Shown: in pieces, positions 18,661 to 27,631 of the stretch | How the letters are laid out: each line of letters opens with the position of its first letter | Position numbering within the stretch: the stretch's first letter is position 1 | NCBI RefSeq assembly: GCF_003334855.1 | Contig: NZ_QOWE01000009.1 | Span: 186,001 to 250,000, forward strand | DNA length: 64,000 nt | Source: Larkinella punicea | GTDB lineage: Bacteria > Bacteroidota > Bacteroidia > Cytophagales > Spirosomataceae | Reading direction: 5' to 3' | Position numbers and translations under genes: made by a program | The notes under the pieces: model-generated | Database searches by the model: none | Told to the model about the DNA's origin: nothing | Seen by the model: only the letters and a program-made list of their open reading frames with translations

Positions 18661-19992
18661 TTAAATATCGTGGTGCAAAGATTCTTCCAGCATCGGGTGA
18701 TTTTTGGGAATCAGGTTTGCCTTCGCCAACTGTGCAGATACCGACCATATAAAGGCACAGGCAAAAATCAGGATCATTCCGAATTCGATTGGCCCAAATC
18801 CGCCGTGCTCTCCCACCGTTCCGGGCATAATATTCGTGTAGAAGTCAAAATAGTGACCAACAAGAATTCCCCAGCAAGCAACTTTCAAAATGATAGGCGT
18901 CCGCTTGGCATCCCGTGTCATTAATACCAGGAATGGAAAGACAAAACAAAGGAAGATATTGATGAAAAACGGGGCCTTATAGATACCGCCATACCCACTA
19001 AACCGTTCCCGGTAATAAATGGTTTCCTCCGGTAAGTTAGCGTAATAAATCAGCATGAATTGGGCAAACCAGACATAGGCCCAGAAGATGCTGAAGGCAA
19101 ACATAAACTTACCCAAGTCATGTAAATGGCTTTCGTTAACGGCCTTGAGATAGCCTTTTTCACGCAGACTGACAACCACCAGGGTGATGATGGCCAGACC
19201 CGTTACGTGCCAGCTTGCGAGGGTATACCAACCGAACATCGTACTGAACCAGTGCGTATCGATGGACATGATCAAATCCCAGGCTGAGGTCGATGACGTA
19301 ACCGCAAAAACAACCAGGAAAGCGGTCGAATACTTAATGCTTTTTTCGTAATACTCCGTTCCGCCTTCCAGATCTTCGTCCAGAGAGAATTTACGGACAA
19401 TCCGCCACAAAGCATACCAGGCCACAAAGTAAAAGATCATACGGCCTACGAAAAACGGCGTATTGAGGAAGCCTTTTTTTCCGGCAATGATCGGATCGTA
19501 CTCCGGCCCACCTACTTCATACAGTCCTTCGTGCGTCCAGTGGAACAAATCGTGGCCGGCGACAAAGAAGGTAATCAACATGATGACACCCGTAATCGGC
19601 AAGAAGGCCGGTAAGGCTTCCGGAACGCGTTTGAAAACCGCCGACCAGCCTGCTTGTGCCAGGTAGTTGTAGGCGATAAAAAACATACCGATGACGGCTG
19701 CTCCGGTGAAATAAACACTGTTTACCCAGACGTTGGCCCACAGACGGGTCGTCCACTTGTATTCATGATGTCCGCCAGCCGCAGCATGGGCTGCTTCACC
19801 ATGTGCAGCGTGTCCGGCAGCACCGTGAGCCGCTTCGACGTGTTCGTGTCCGCCACCCCCTTTTGCCGCCAGATAGGCACCAATGCCAACCAGTACAACC
19901 CCAGCAATGATCCCGATGGTTAACCGGCGTTTGCTTTCGGCTGTAAATTCAAATTGTTCGTCAAGAGACGGGATTGAATGTGTATGAGCCAT
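18661..19992 (-). CDS. actF: alternative complex III subunit ActF (NrfD-like quinol oxidoreductase subunit)
   Basis: This 443-aa integral membrane protein has about ten membrane segments after a His/Ala-rich N-terminal loop (about residues 50-75). ActF and ActC are related subunits of alternative complex III, which oxidises menaquinol in place of the cytochrome bc1 complex. The motif HDLFHWTHEGLYEVGGPEYD and the act gene order identify it. It is the last act gene and precedes coxB by 43 nt, supporting a functional link with the oxidase. Confidence 0.93.
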   Translation of the reverse strand: MAHTHSIPSLDEQFEFTAESKRRLTIGIIAGVVLVGIGAYLAAKGGGGHEHVEAAHGAAGHAAHGEAAHAAAGGHHEYKWTTRLWANVWVNSVYFTGAAVIGMFFIAYNYLAQAGWSAVFKRVPEALPAFLPITGVIMLITFFVAGHDLFHWTHEGLYEVGGPEYDPIIAGKKGFLNTPFFVGRMIFYFVAWYALWRIVRKFSLDEDLEGGTEYYEKSIKYSTAFLVVFAVTSSTSAWDLIMSIDTHWFSTMFGWYTLASWHVTGLAIITLVVVSLREKGYLKAVNESHLHDLGKFMFAFSIFWAYVWFAQFMLIYYANLPEETIYYRERFSGYGGIYKAPFFINIFLCFVFPFLVLMTRDAKRTPIILKVACWGILVGHYFDFYTNIMPGTVGEHGGFGPIEFGMILIFACAFIWSVSAQLAKANLIPKNHPMLEESLHHDI

Positions 19993-20028
19993 TCCTTTGT
20001 AAACTATAATGAGTCTTCTATGTACAAC

Positions 20029-20637
20029 TTAACCCCCATTTTGTAATTTCTGGACATAATGCACGATTTTCCAGCGGTCTTCGGGCGTTATCTGAGAACC
20101 GTGCGGCCACATCCGGTTTCTACCGTGGGTAATCACGTGAAAGATGTGTCCTTCTTTCATACCCGACATGGAGGCATAATTCGGAACCCCTTTGTATTGG
20201 GCAGCCACCAGACCATCGCCTTTGCCGGCTTCACCGTGGCAATGCTGACAGAAACGGGTGTAATATTCTTTCCCTTCGGCCAGCGTCTTCTCGTTCAGCG
20301 GAATGGGGTTAACCAGCGTCCGTTCGGCAATCTCGATGCTATCGGCAGGAATGTTATAAATCATCAGGTCGCTCGTCGTACTGTCACCATCCCCAAACGC
20401 CGTATTGTAATTACGCCGGGATACGGTTCCTTTTACGGGCAGCCACAAAGCCGTACCAGTTTTACTATAAGGAGTTTTGAAACCATCTACTTGCTTGTAT
20501 GGCTCATAACCGACCGGTTCGTACATGTTGGGGGCAAATTGGCTGCCCGGATTGTCGTGACCCCGCTTGCAGGCGGTTATCGTTAGCATGGCGGCTGCCA
20601 TCACCAGAAGAGAGCGGTTTAGTCGCGTAAACTTCAT
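20029..20637 (-). CDS. actE: alternative complex III monoheme cytochrome c subunit ActE
   Basis: This 202-aa lipoprotein has lipobox LTITAC (Cys near residue 23), then a cytochrome c domain with CQHCHGEAGKGDG and a probable distal Met in the segment around RNRMWPHGSQIT. In the known act complexes ActE is a monoheme subunit that passes electrons towards the oxidase. It lies between actD and actF. Length and motifs fit the family. Confidence 0.94.
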   Translation of the reverse strand: MKFTRLNRSLLVMAAAMLTITACKRGHDNPGSQFAPNMYEPVGYEPYKQVDGFKTPYSKTGTALWLPVKGTVSRRNYNTAFGDGDSTTSDLMIYNIPADSIEIAERTLVNPIPLNEKTLAEGKEYYTRFCQHCHGEAGKGDGLVAAQYKGVPNYASMSGMKEGHIFHVITHGRNRMWPHGSQITPEDRWKIVHYVQKLQNGG

Positions 20638-20652
20638 GTGTCGTCAGTCGGA

Positions 20653-21186
20653 TTAAAATTGTTTTACATTTACTTCTGCCGCACCCGATGCCCGCAAAAC
20701 TGAGGCAATCTCTACTTCCGATTGCCTGTTTTTGCTTAGATCGATTGCCATCACAAACTTGTTATCCGTACTGCGCAGATCAAACATCAGTGGTTTCACT
20801 GTGGGACCTAAACCGTTGGATACCAGAAACGTACCTACCATGCCAAGCGCCGTAAACAGAACGGTCAACTCAAACATCACCGGTATATAAGCCGGATAGG
20901 CGTAGTTATCTTTACCACCGATAATCATGGGCCAATCGTAGCCCATCGTATAATACGTCAACGACACCATCGTCAGAAAGCCCGTCAGACCAAACAGGAA
21001 TGCAGCAATCCCGATGCGGGTACGGGGGTGACCTAATGCGACATCAAGCCCGTGAATAGGAAAAGGAGTATAGACTTCGTGAATCCGGACACCCGCGCTT
21101 TTGACTTCGGTAACGGCTTTCAGAACGACTTCATCGTCGTCGTAAACGCCTACCAGAAATTTTGCGCTATCGTTATGATGAGACAT
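20653..21186 (-). CDS. actD: alternative complex III subunit ActD (DUF3341)
   Basis: This 177-aa protein has a cytoplasmic alpha/beta start (FLVGVYDDDEVVLKAVTEVK...VYTPFPIHGLD) and two membrane segments (about residues 58-80 and 100-122). This is the DUF3341 architecture of ActD, a structural subunit of alternative complex III. It lies between actC and actE. A heme or metal motif is neither seen nor expected. Confidence 0.94.
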   Translation of the reverse strand: MSHHNDSAKFLVGVYDDDEVVLKAVTEVKSAGVRIHEVYTPFPIHGLDVALGHPRTRIGIAAFLFGLTGFLTMVSLTYYTMGYDWPMIIGGKDNYAYPAYIPVMFELTVLFTALGMVGTFLVSNGLGPTVKPLMFDLRSTDNKFVMAIDLSKNRQSEVEIASVLRASGAAEVNVKQF

Positions 21187-21232
21187 TGCTATAATAAAAT
21201 TTGAACCAGTTCTTCAGTTAATGTACTCCCAG

Positions 21233-22660
21233 TTACTCGACGTTTTTATTGAAGGTCGGGCTTGTTACGCTTTCGCCTTTGGCAACGCCCGATACCGACT
21301 TCGGCAACTTTTCAGACGCCGACCGGATGATGGCCTTCACTTCGAACATGTTGATTACCGGCAGGAATTTGGCAAACAGCAGGAACAGCGTAAAGAACAA
21401 TCCGAAGGAGAAAATATAATCACCAATGTCGAACATGGTGGGTGAGAACATCGCCCAGCTTGATGGCAGGTAATCGCGGTGCAGTGACGTTACGATAATT
21501 ACAAACCGTTCGAACCACATCCCGATGTTTACGATGACCGATAATACGAACGTCCACGTCACACTCCGGCGGATTTTCCGTGACCAGAACAACTGCGGAG
21601 AAATTACGTTACAGGTCATCATGGCCCAGTAAGCCCACCAGTACGGACCTAACATCCGGTTCAGGAACGCATACCGTTCGTATTCAACACCTGAATACCA
21701 GGCAATAAAGAACTCCGTAATGTAGGCAACCCCTACAATCGAACCGGTCAGCGTGATGATTTTATTCATCGACTCGATGTGTTCGAAGGTAATATAATCT
21801 TCCAGTTTGAAAACGACCCGCGTGATTAGCATCAGGTTCTGCACCATGGCAAAACCGGAGAAGATAGCGCCCGCAACAAAGTAAGGAGGGAAGATGGTCG
21901 TGTGCCAGCCCGGAATAACCGAGGTAGCAAAGTCCATACTTACAATGGTGTGAACCGAGAGTACGAGTGGCGTTGAGATACCGGCCAGAATCAAGCTGAT
22001 GTATTCGTAGCGAGCCCAGGTTTTAGCCCCGCCATTCCAGCCCAATGAAAAAGCACCGTAAATATAGCGGGACACCTTGCTCGTTGCCCGGTCGCGGATG
22101 GTCGCCAAATCCGGCACCAGACCCATGTACCAGAAAACCAGTGATACGGTGAAATACGTACTGATGGCGAAAACGTCCCACACCAGCGGTGAATTGAAGT
22201 TTACCCACAACGAACCAAAAGCGTTCGGCAGCGGTAATGCCCAATAGGCCAGCCAGGGGCGGCCCATGTGCATCAGAATAAAGCTGGCCGCACAAAGAAC
22301 GGCGAAGATGGTCATGGCTTCAGCCGCCCGGTTGATCGAGGTCCGGTATTTCATCCGGAACAACAACAGAATGGCAGAGATCAGCGTACCCGCGTGACCG
22401 ATGCCGACCCACCACACAAAGTTGGTAATGTCCCAGGCCCAGCCTACGGTTTTGTTCAAGCCCCAGACGCCCAGACCTTCCCACCAGGTCCAGAATACGC
22501 AACAGGTGCCGTAAATCAATACGACAAACGAAATGACAAAAGCGATTGTCCACTCGCGGGTCGGTTTCCCTTCAACCTGCTTGCAGATATCTTCCGTCAC
22601 GTCGGCATATGTCTTGCCCCCGGTTACCAGTGGGGTTCTCACGGGTGATGTAACGTGCAT
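21233..22660 (-). CDS. actC: alternative complex III subunit ActC (NrfD/PsrC family)
   Basis: This 475-aa protein has about ten membrane segments and belongs to the NrfD/PsrC quinol-binding family. Characteristic stretches include WVGIGHAGTLISAILLLFR and the HTIVSMDFATSVIPGWHTTIFPPYFV loop near the centre. In alternative complex III it forms the menaquinol oxidation site next to the iron-sulfur subunit ActB. It is preceded by actB and followed by actD. Confidence 0.95.
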   Translation of the reverse strand: MHVTSPVRTPLVTGGKTYADVTEDICKQVEGKPTREWTIAFVISFVVLIYGTCCVFWTWWEGLGVWGLNKTVGWAWDITNFVWWVGIGHAGTLISAILLLFRMKYRTSINRAAEAMTIFAVLCAASFILMHMGRPWLAYWALPLPNAFGSLWVNFNSPLVWDVFAISTYFTVSLVFWYMGLVPDLATIRDRATSKVSRYIYGAFSLGWNGGAKTWARYEYISLILAGISTPLVLSVHTIVSMDFATSVIPGWHTTIFPPYFVAGAIFSGFAMVQNLMLITRVVFKLEDYITFEHIESMNKIITLTGSIVGVAYITEFFIAWYSGVEYERYAFLNRMLGPYWWAYWAMMTCNVISPQLFWSRKIRRSVTWTFVLSVIVNIGMWFERFVIIVTSLHRDYLPSSWAMFSPTMFDIGDYIFSFGLFFTLFLLFAKFLPVINMFEVKAIIRSASEKLPKSVSGVAKGESVTSPTFNKNVE

Positions 22661-22719
22661 GGTAGTTAATTTTGAATGCTACTAGTTAACAAACTGGAAA
22701 TACACAATCAGGGGTGACG

Positions 22720-25700
22720 TTATTCAGCGTGACCGGCTGCGGCTGCAACGGGTTTGGCTTCTTCATCCTTGTTCCGAATCTTGGTCAGGTACGAAATCTG
22801 TGGTCTTACGTTGATTTCTTCCAGAACCTGAAAAGCCCGGGCTTCATTCTCCTCTTTCAACAGTTTCGAAATCGTGCTTTCCGGATCATTCATATCGCCA
22901 AAGATAATGCCACCGGTTGGGCAGGCTTGCGCACAGGCTACCTGAATCTCATCCGGTTTGGGTCTTCTGCGCTCTTTTTTAGCCGTCAGTTTCCCCTCCT
23001 GAATGCGTTGCACGCAGAATGAACACTTCTCGATAACGCCCCGCGAACGAACGGTCACATCCGGATTGATGACCATCTTTCCGAGATCGTTGTTGTAGTG
23101 GTAGTCGAAATTGTCGTTGTCGAAATATTTGAACCAGTTAAACCGGCGAACTTTATAGGGGCAGTTGTTGGCGCAATACCGGGTCCCCACGCAACGGTTG
23201 TAGGTCATCTGGTTTAGCCCTTCCGCGCTGTGCGTCGTTGCCAATACCGGACATACCGTTTCACAGGGGGCATTGGAGCAATGCTGACACAGCATGGGCT
23301 GGAAGACGACTTCCGGATTGTTGGAAGCAATTTCCAAGCCTTTCCGGTCTTCGGCTTCGGCATCGCTGCTGTAATACCGGTCGATCCGAATCCAGTGCAT
23401 TTCACGGCGGTTGATGACTTCCTGCCGCCCCACAACCGGGATGTTATTTTCAGCCTGGCAACCCACGACGCACGCGGCACAACCGGTGCAGGAGTTGAGG
23501 TCGATGATCATACCCCAGGAGTGGTTCGTTTTTTCGTACCCTTTCCAGAGCGAAATGTCTGTAGGAGAAACGGGTCCTTCTGACGTGACCACTTTCGGAA
23601 AATACCGACCGGCTTTCGGATCTTTTTTGTAAGCCGCTAAGATCGTTTCCTGAATAACCGCCCGGCGACCCATCACGGTATCGTGGGTTTGGGTCTGCGC
23701 GATCGTACGGCTTCCGCTGGCTTTGGTAATTTTTACGTCCATTGCGGAAAACAGCAACGAATTTGCCGAAACGGATGCCAAAGGGTAAGCATTCTTACCA
23801 ACGCCATCAGCCGATTTACCGGCTTTCTCGCGTCCGTATCCGATGGCAATCGAAACCGTACCGTCGGCCTGCCCGGGCTGAACCAGAACCGGCAACTCAA
23901 CGGCGGGTTTGCCCGTTACTTCAACCGAAACCAGGTCGAACTGCTCGACACCGAGTTCGGTAGCGGTTTTCTGCGACAGACACGCGTAATTGTCCCAACA
24001 GGCTTTTGAAACCGGATCGGGCAATTCCTGTAACCAGGGATTGTTTGCCATGGCACCGGTTCCAATGCTCACTTTTTCGTAAAGTGACAATTCGAATCCT
24101 GTTGCGTTTGGCTTGTATTTTTGGGCAACCCCAGCGGCTGCGGCTGCAACCGTTTCGGGTTTGAAAGCCCCGGCAGCACCCGCTACCGCTGCATTCACTT
24201 CCAGAACACCATTGTGCAGCGACTGAATCCAGAACTGGTCGAATGGCAATCCGCTACCGGCCTGTGGATAAATGGATGTCCGCCAGTAGTTTTTGATAAA
24301 GTTTTCGTAATTCGGACTCAAACCGGCCCAGGTCAGCAGCGAAACCTGCGGCTGACGGGTTTTAAAGATCGTATTGATCGTCGGTTGGGTCAGGCTATAG
24401 AAACCGGCTTTGGGTGACGCATCATCCCACGATTCGAGGTAATGTGAAGCCGGGCAGGTGTATTTACAGAGGGAAGCGGTTTCGTCGGAACGATCGGCAA
24501 AGGAAACCGACAAGCCGATTTTTGGCAAGGCTTCTTTCAACTCCGCACCGCGTGGGTGATCGTAAACCGGGTTGGCTGCGTAGAAAATAGCGCCCTGAAT
24601 CCGTCCGGCCTTGGCATCGGTGATGAAGGCATTCATGGCCGCATCGTTACCCTGGCGGTAATTGACCGGCCGACTCAGATCGATCGTAACGCCGTAGCTA
24701 CCCAACAGGTTATTCAGCGCATTGACCAGCACCTGAACATTGGGATCGTTTGAACCGGAAACAACCAGAGCAGCACCCCGGGCAGATGCCAGATCGGCAG
24801 CGGCTTTGTCCAGGTATGGAACATCTACAGCGGCCGTGCTAACCGGCGCACCACCCAATTTAGCCGCTACTTTATTGTAGAGCGCAGCAACCACCAGGCC
24901 TTCCTGCGAAGGTTTGATGGGACTCCGGTAATCGGCATTCGAACCCGTCATCGACAAACCGGTTTCAAATTGGTAATGCCGTGACATTTCCTTTTTGTTA
25001 CCAGCGTTTGCGCCGACTTTACGGGTTGAAATATATTGATCTGTGTATTCTAATGGAGCGATCCAGCTACCCAGAAAGTCGGCACCAACGCTGACAATCG
25101 TTTTGGCTTTGCTGAAATCGTAGGAAGGAATCACCGCCTGACCAAACGACGTCTGATTGGCCTGCACCAATCCGGAGACGGAATTGGCATCGTACTGAAT
25201 GTGCGTAGCCGTTGGGTATTTGGCAATGAAAGCCGCAATCACCGATTTGGTCGACGGACTCAGCAGGGTTGACGAAACGATGCGGATGGCTCCACCCCGT
25301 TGCAACTGACCCAGAATTTCCTTGTCAATCGTCGCCCAGTCGCTGTCGGCGTCTCCGCGTTTCGGGCCTTTCAGCTTGTCGTTATCATACAGCGACAAAA
25401 CGGAAGCCTGAACCCGTGCTGACGTTCCCCCTTTGGTGATGGTCGATGACGTATTTCCTTCAATTTTGATGGGCCGACCTTCGCGGGTCTTCACCAAAAC
25501 CGGAATATAGTCACCCCCTTCACTGTAGGTCGATGCATAATAATCGGCAATGCCCGGAAAGGTGCTTTCCGGTTTATTAATGTAAGGTATAGCACGGTGA
25601 ACCGGCGTATCGCAGGCCGCCAGTGTCACGGCGGCCATGCCGAATCCCAATACTTTTAAGAAATCCCGACGGTCACTACCAATACCGTCGACAATACTTC

Positions 25701-25824
25701 CTGATTCGGTAGATGATTTATCACTATTGGCTTCTGGAAACTCCTTATACGCGTTTTTTACAAAAGATTCGTCGTTTCGTAGCTCTTCCAGTCCCCTCCA
25801 ATACCGTTTATTTGTACTTTCCAT
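22720..25824 (-). CDS. actB: alternative complex III subunit ActB (molybdopterin-oxidoreductase-like and iron-sulfur fusion)
   Basis: This 1034-aa protein has a Tat-like signal placed unusually late (RRDFLK at about residues 52-57, then a hydrophobic stretch ending LAAC). A large domain related to molybdopterin oxidoreductases (about 90-730) follows, then a ferredoxin-like part with four Cys sets: CTGCAACVVGC, CQHCSNAPCETVCP, CVGTRYCANNCPYK and CSFCVQRI...CAQACPTG. In characterised complexes the large domain lacks molybdenum and the clusters carry electrons from quinol to hemes. It lies between actA and actC with gaps of 46-59 nt. Confidence 0.96.
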   Translation of the reverse strand: MESTNKRYWRGLEELRNDESFVKNAYKEFPEANSDKSSTESGSIVDGIGSDRRDFLKVLGFGMAAVTLAACDTPVHRAIPYINKPESTFPGIADYYASTYSEGGDYIPVLVKTREGRPIKIEGNTSSTITKGGTSARVQASVLSLYDNDKLKGPKRGDADSDWATIDKEILGQLQRGGAIRIVSSTLLSPSTKSVIAAFIAKYPTATHIQYDANSVSGLVQANQTSFGQAVIPSYDFSKAKTIVSVGADFLGSWIAPLEYTDQYISTRKVGANAGNKKEMSRHYQFETGLSMTGSNADYRSPIKPSQEGLVVAALYNKVAAKLGGAPVSTAAVDVPYLDKAAADLASARGAALVVSGSNDPNVQVLVNALNNLLGSYGVTIDLSRPVNYRQGNDAAMNAFITDAKAGRIQGAIFYAANPVYDHPRGAELKEALPKIGLSVSFADRSDETASLCKYTCPASHYLESWDDASPKAGFYSLTQPTINTIFKTRQPQVSLLTWAGLSPNYENFIKNYWRTSIYPQAGSGLPFDQFWIQSLHNGVLEVNAAVAGAAGAFKPETVAAAAAGVAQKYKPNATGFELSLYEKVSIGTGAMANNPWLQELPDPVSKACWDNYACLSQKTATELGVEQFDLVSVEVTGKPAVELPVLVQPGQADGTVSIAIGYGREKAGKSADGVGKNAYPLASVSANSLLFSAMDVKITKASGSRTIAQTQTHDTVMGRRAVIQETILAAYKKDPKAGRYFPKVVTSEGPVSPTDISLWKGYEKTNHSWGMIIDLNSCTGCAACVVGCQAENNIPVVGRQEVINRREMHWIRIDRYYSSDAEAEDRKGLEIASNNPEVVFQPMLCQHCSNAPCETVCPVLATTHSAEGLNQMTYNRCVGTRYCANNCPYKVRRFNWFKYFDNDNFDYHYNNDLGKMVINPDVTVRSRGVIEKCSFCVQRIQEGKLTAKKERRRPKPDEIQVACAQACPTGGIIFGDMNDPESTISKLLKEENEARAFQVLEEINVRPQISYLTKIRNKDEEAKPVAAAAGHAE

Positions 25825-25870
25825 ACAGTCCTATTGATTCAGTTCAACTGTTTAATGGGATTCGGTGTGA

Positions 25871-27109
25871 TTAATAATGGCATTTTGAACACTCGAGGCC
25901 ACCAATATTAGCCACTCGCAACGGTTCTTTGCTTCCCTTTTTGTGGAGGGCAACTAATTTATCGTAGTAGGCATTATCCTTCGTAGCAACTTCGGTTTTC
26001 CGGTGACAATCGATACACCAGCCCATCGTCAGGGACGACCGCTGCTCGACCACTTCCATTTTTTCGATCTCGCCGTGGCAAGTCTGGCATTGCACCTGAC
26101 CTACATTCGTATGCTGGGCGTGATTGAAATAGGCCAAATCCGGGAGGTTGTGAACGCGTACCCATTCCACAGGGCGATCTTCTTCGATGGCCTTGTAGAT
26201 TTTCTGGATTTCCGGTGATTCGCGTTTGATTTCACCGTGGCAGTTCATACAGATGTTAGCCGACGGAATGGTGGCTATCTTGCCTTTGTAAACACTGGTG
26301 TGACAGTAGTTACAATTGATCTGGTATTGACCGGCGTGCAGTTTGTGCGAAAACGCGATGGGTTGTTTGGGAGCGTACCCCTGCGAAACACCGACGCTAT
26401 AAAGACCGTCGAAGGTTTGCTTGGTTACCACAAACACAAACAGCCACAGAACAATGGAGCGAAGGGTGCTGTTGCTGGCAGCCGCCGACAGGTTGCTTTT
26501 CAGTCGTTGAAAGAATGGCGTCGATTGTGTCCCTTCCGTACCGGTGGTTGGCGCTACGGCTTTTGACAGAACCGATACCAGAACCAGCAAAACGCCCAGA
26601 ACCAGCATCATCACGACAAGCAGCGCAACCAGTACGGCTGTAAATAAACCGGATGGGCTTTCGCTGGCCGGTGCGGTAGTCGCTGGCCCGGCAGTTCCTC
26701 CCGATGCTGTTCCATCAGTCGGTGCCGGCTTTCCAGCCGCTTCTACGTGCGCCAGAATGTTCTTGATGTCGTCGTCGGACAAATCCGGGAAGCTCTGCAT
26801 CACCAGCGGCTGATACTTGGCGTACAATGCCGTGGCATAAGCATCGCCACTGGAAATGACGGCTTGTGGATTCTTGATCCACTTGATCAGCCACGCTTCA
26901 TCCCGGCGGCTTTTGATCCCTTTTAAACCGGGACCGATCACTTTTTCGTCCGTTACGGCGTGGCATTGCTGGCATAAAGTCGAGAATAATTCCTTTCCTT
27001 TTGCCGCATCACCACCGGCAGCAGCGGCTTCCTGAGCCACTGACTGATAGCTGCTGAACAGTGCTATCAGTACAATTACTAAAGTACTTATTACACTTCG
27101 TGAGTACAT
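25871..27109 (-). CDS. actA: alternative complex III multiheme cytochrome ActA, with extra N-terminal cytochrome c domain
   Basis: This 412-aa protein starts at ATG 27107-27109, which gives a clean signal peptide. It carries six CxxCH motifs: CQQCH (Cys46-His50) in an N-terminal monoheme cytochrome c domain (about residues 33-115), then, after a Pro/Thr/Ala-rich linker and a membrane segment (about 155-178) plus a second hydrophobic segment near 220, five more: CNYCH, CMNCH, CQTCH, CIDCH and CSKCH. The pentaheme part is the usual ActA; the fused monoheme domain is an addition compared with the simplest form. It is the first gene of the operon. Confidence 0.94.
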   Translation of the reverse strand: MYSRSVISTLVIVLIALFSSYQSVAQEAAAAGGDAAKGKELFSTLCQQCHAVTDEKVIGPGLKGIKSRRDEAWLIKWIKNPQAVISSGDAYATALYAKYQPLVMQSFPDLSDDDIKNILAHVEAAGKPAPTDGTASGGTAGPATTAPASESPSGLFTAVLVALLVVMMLVLGVLLVLVSVLSKAVAPTTGTEGTQSTPFFQRLKSNLSAAASNSTLRSIVLWLFVFVVTKQTFDGLYSVGVSQGYAPKQPIAFSHKLHAGQYQINCNYCHTSVYKGKIATIPSANICMNCHGEIKRESPEIQKIYKAIEEDRPVEWVRVHNLPDLAYFNHAQHTNVGQVQCQTCHGEIEKMEVVEQRSSLTMGWCIDCHRKTEVATKDNAYYDKLVALHKKGSKEPLRVANIGGLECSKCHY

Positions 27110-27172
27110 TTTAATCAATGAGAAACCGATAAAATCAGTATGCATACCTACTAATTATTTTCCATTAACGCA

Positions 27173-27203
27173 CAAAAGTAGCACAGGAACGGTTTTAATC
27201 AAA
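27173..27203 (-). promoter_or_regulatory. promoter of the act-cox respiratory operon
   Basis: On the minus strand TTTG (27200-27203), a 19-nt spacer and TACTTTTG (27173-27180) fit the Bacteroidota consensus exactly. The predicted start of transcription is about 60 nt upstream of actA. No other strong promoter was noticed within the 17-kb operon. Confidence 0.82.
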
Positions 27204-27318
27204 CATCTGTGGTTTGATATTTTACCAGGGGATTTTATTTATACTTTGTCTAAGTAACTGGCTTTTCTGCGCGAATTAATCACTTTGAACGCCCCTCCCA
27301 GACCTAAATTAATTCTAA

Positions 27319-27360
27319 AAAAAATGCCATCCAGTAGGCTTTGAACCTTCCCGGATGGCA
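27319..27360 (-). terminator. terminator downstream of tRNA-Cys
   Basis: An 8-bp stem TGCCATCC/GGATGGCA (27325-27332 with 27353-27360) is followed on the minus strand by eight T (complement of the A-run before 27325). It ends the rpsA/tRNA-Cys transcription unit. The rest of the 27110-27404 gap holds the act promoter and AT-rich sequence. Confidence 0.85.
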
Positions 27361-27404
27361 ATTCGTATTAAAATAGTACTTGTATCTGTTCGATACAAAG
27401 GAAG

Positions 27405-27475
27405 AGGTCCCGAGCGGATTCGAACCGCTGTAAAAGGTTTTGCAGACCTCTGCCTAGCCACTCGGCCACAGGACC
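27405..27475 (-). tRNA. trnC: tRNA-Cys (GCA anticodon)
   Basis: The minus-strand cloverleaf has acceptor GGTCCTG/CGGGACC (one G-T pair), anticodon stem GAGGT/ACCTT with loop CTGCAAA (anticodon GCA) and T-arm GCGGTTCGAATCCGC. CCA is not encoded after discriminator T. It lies about 150 nt downstream of rpsA. Confidence 0.95.
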
Positions 27476-27631
27476 CTTTTTGGTTTTGGAGTTCAGGAAT
27501 TTAAGGGGCGGGGAGTTCTCTTTCAAGCCCTCCTGAATTCTTAAATTCCCAAACTCCTCAACTGCTTTTCGTGCCGCAAACTTACTACAATATTCATTCC
27601 AGACAGCGCGGCACTTCAAATATTTCAGAAC

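Noticed and set aside
22023-24417. Several 80-120 codon frames on either strand inside actB and actC
   Set aside because: All lie within strongly conserved respiratory genes and carry no independent motif.
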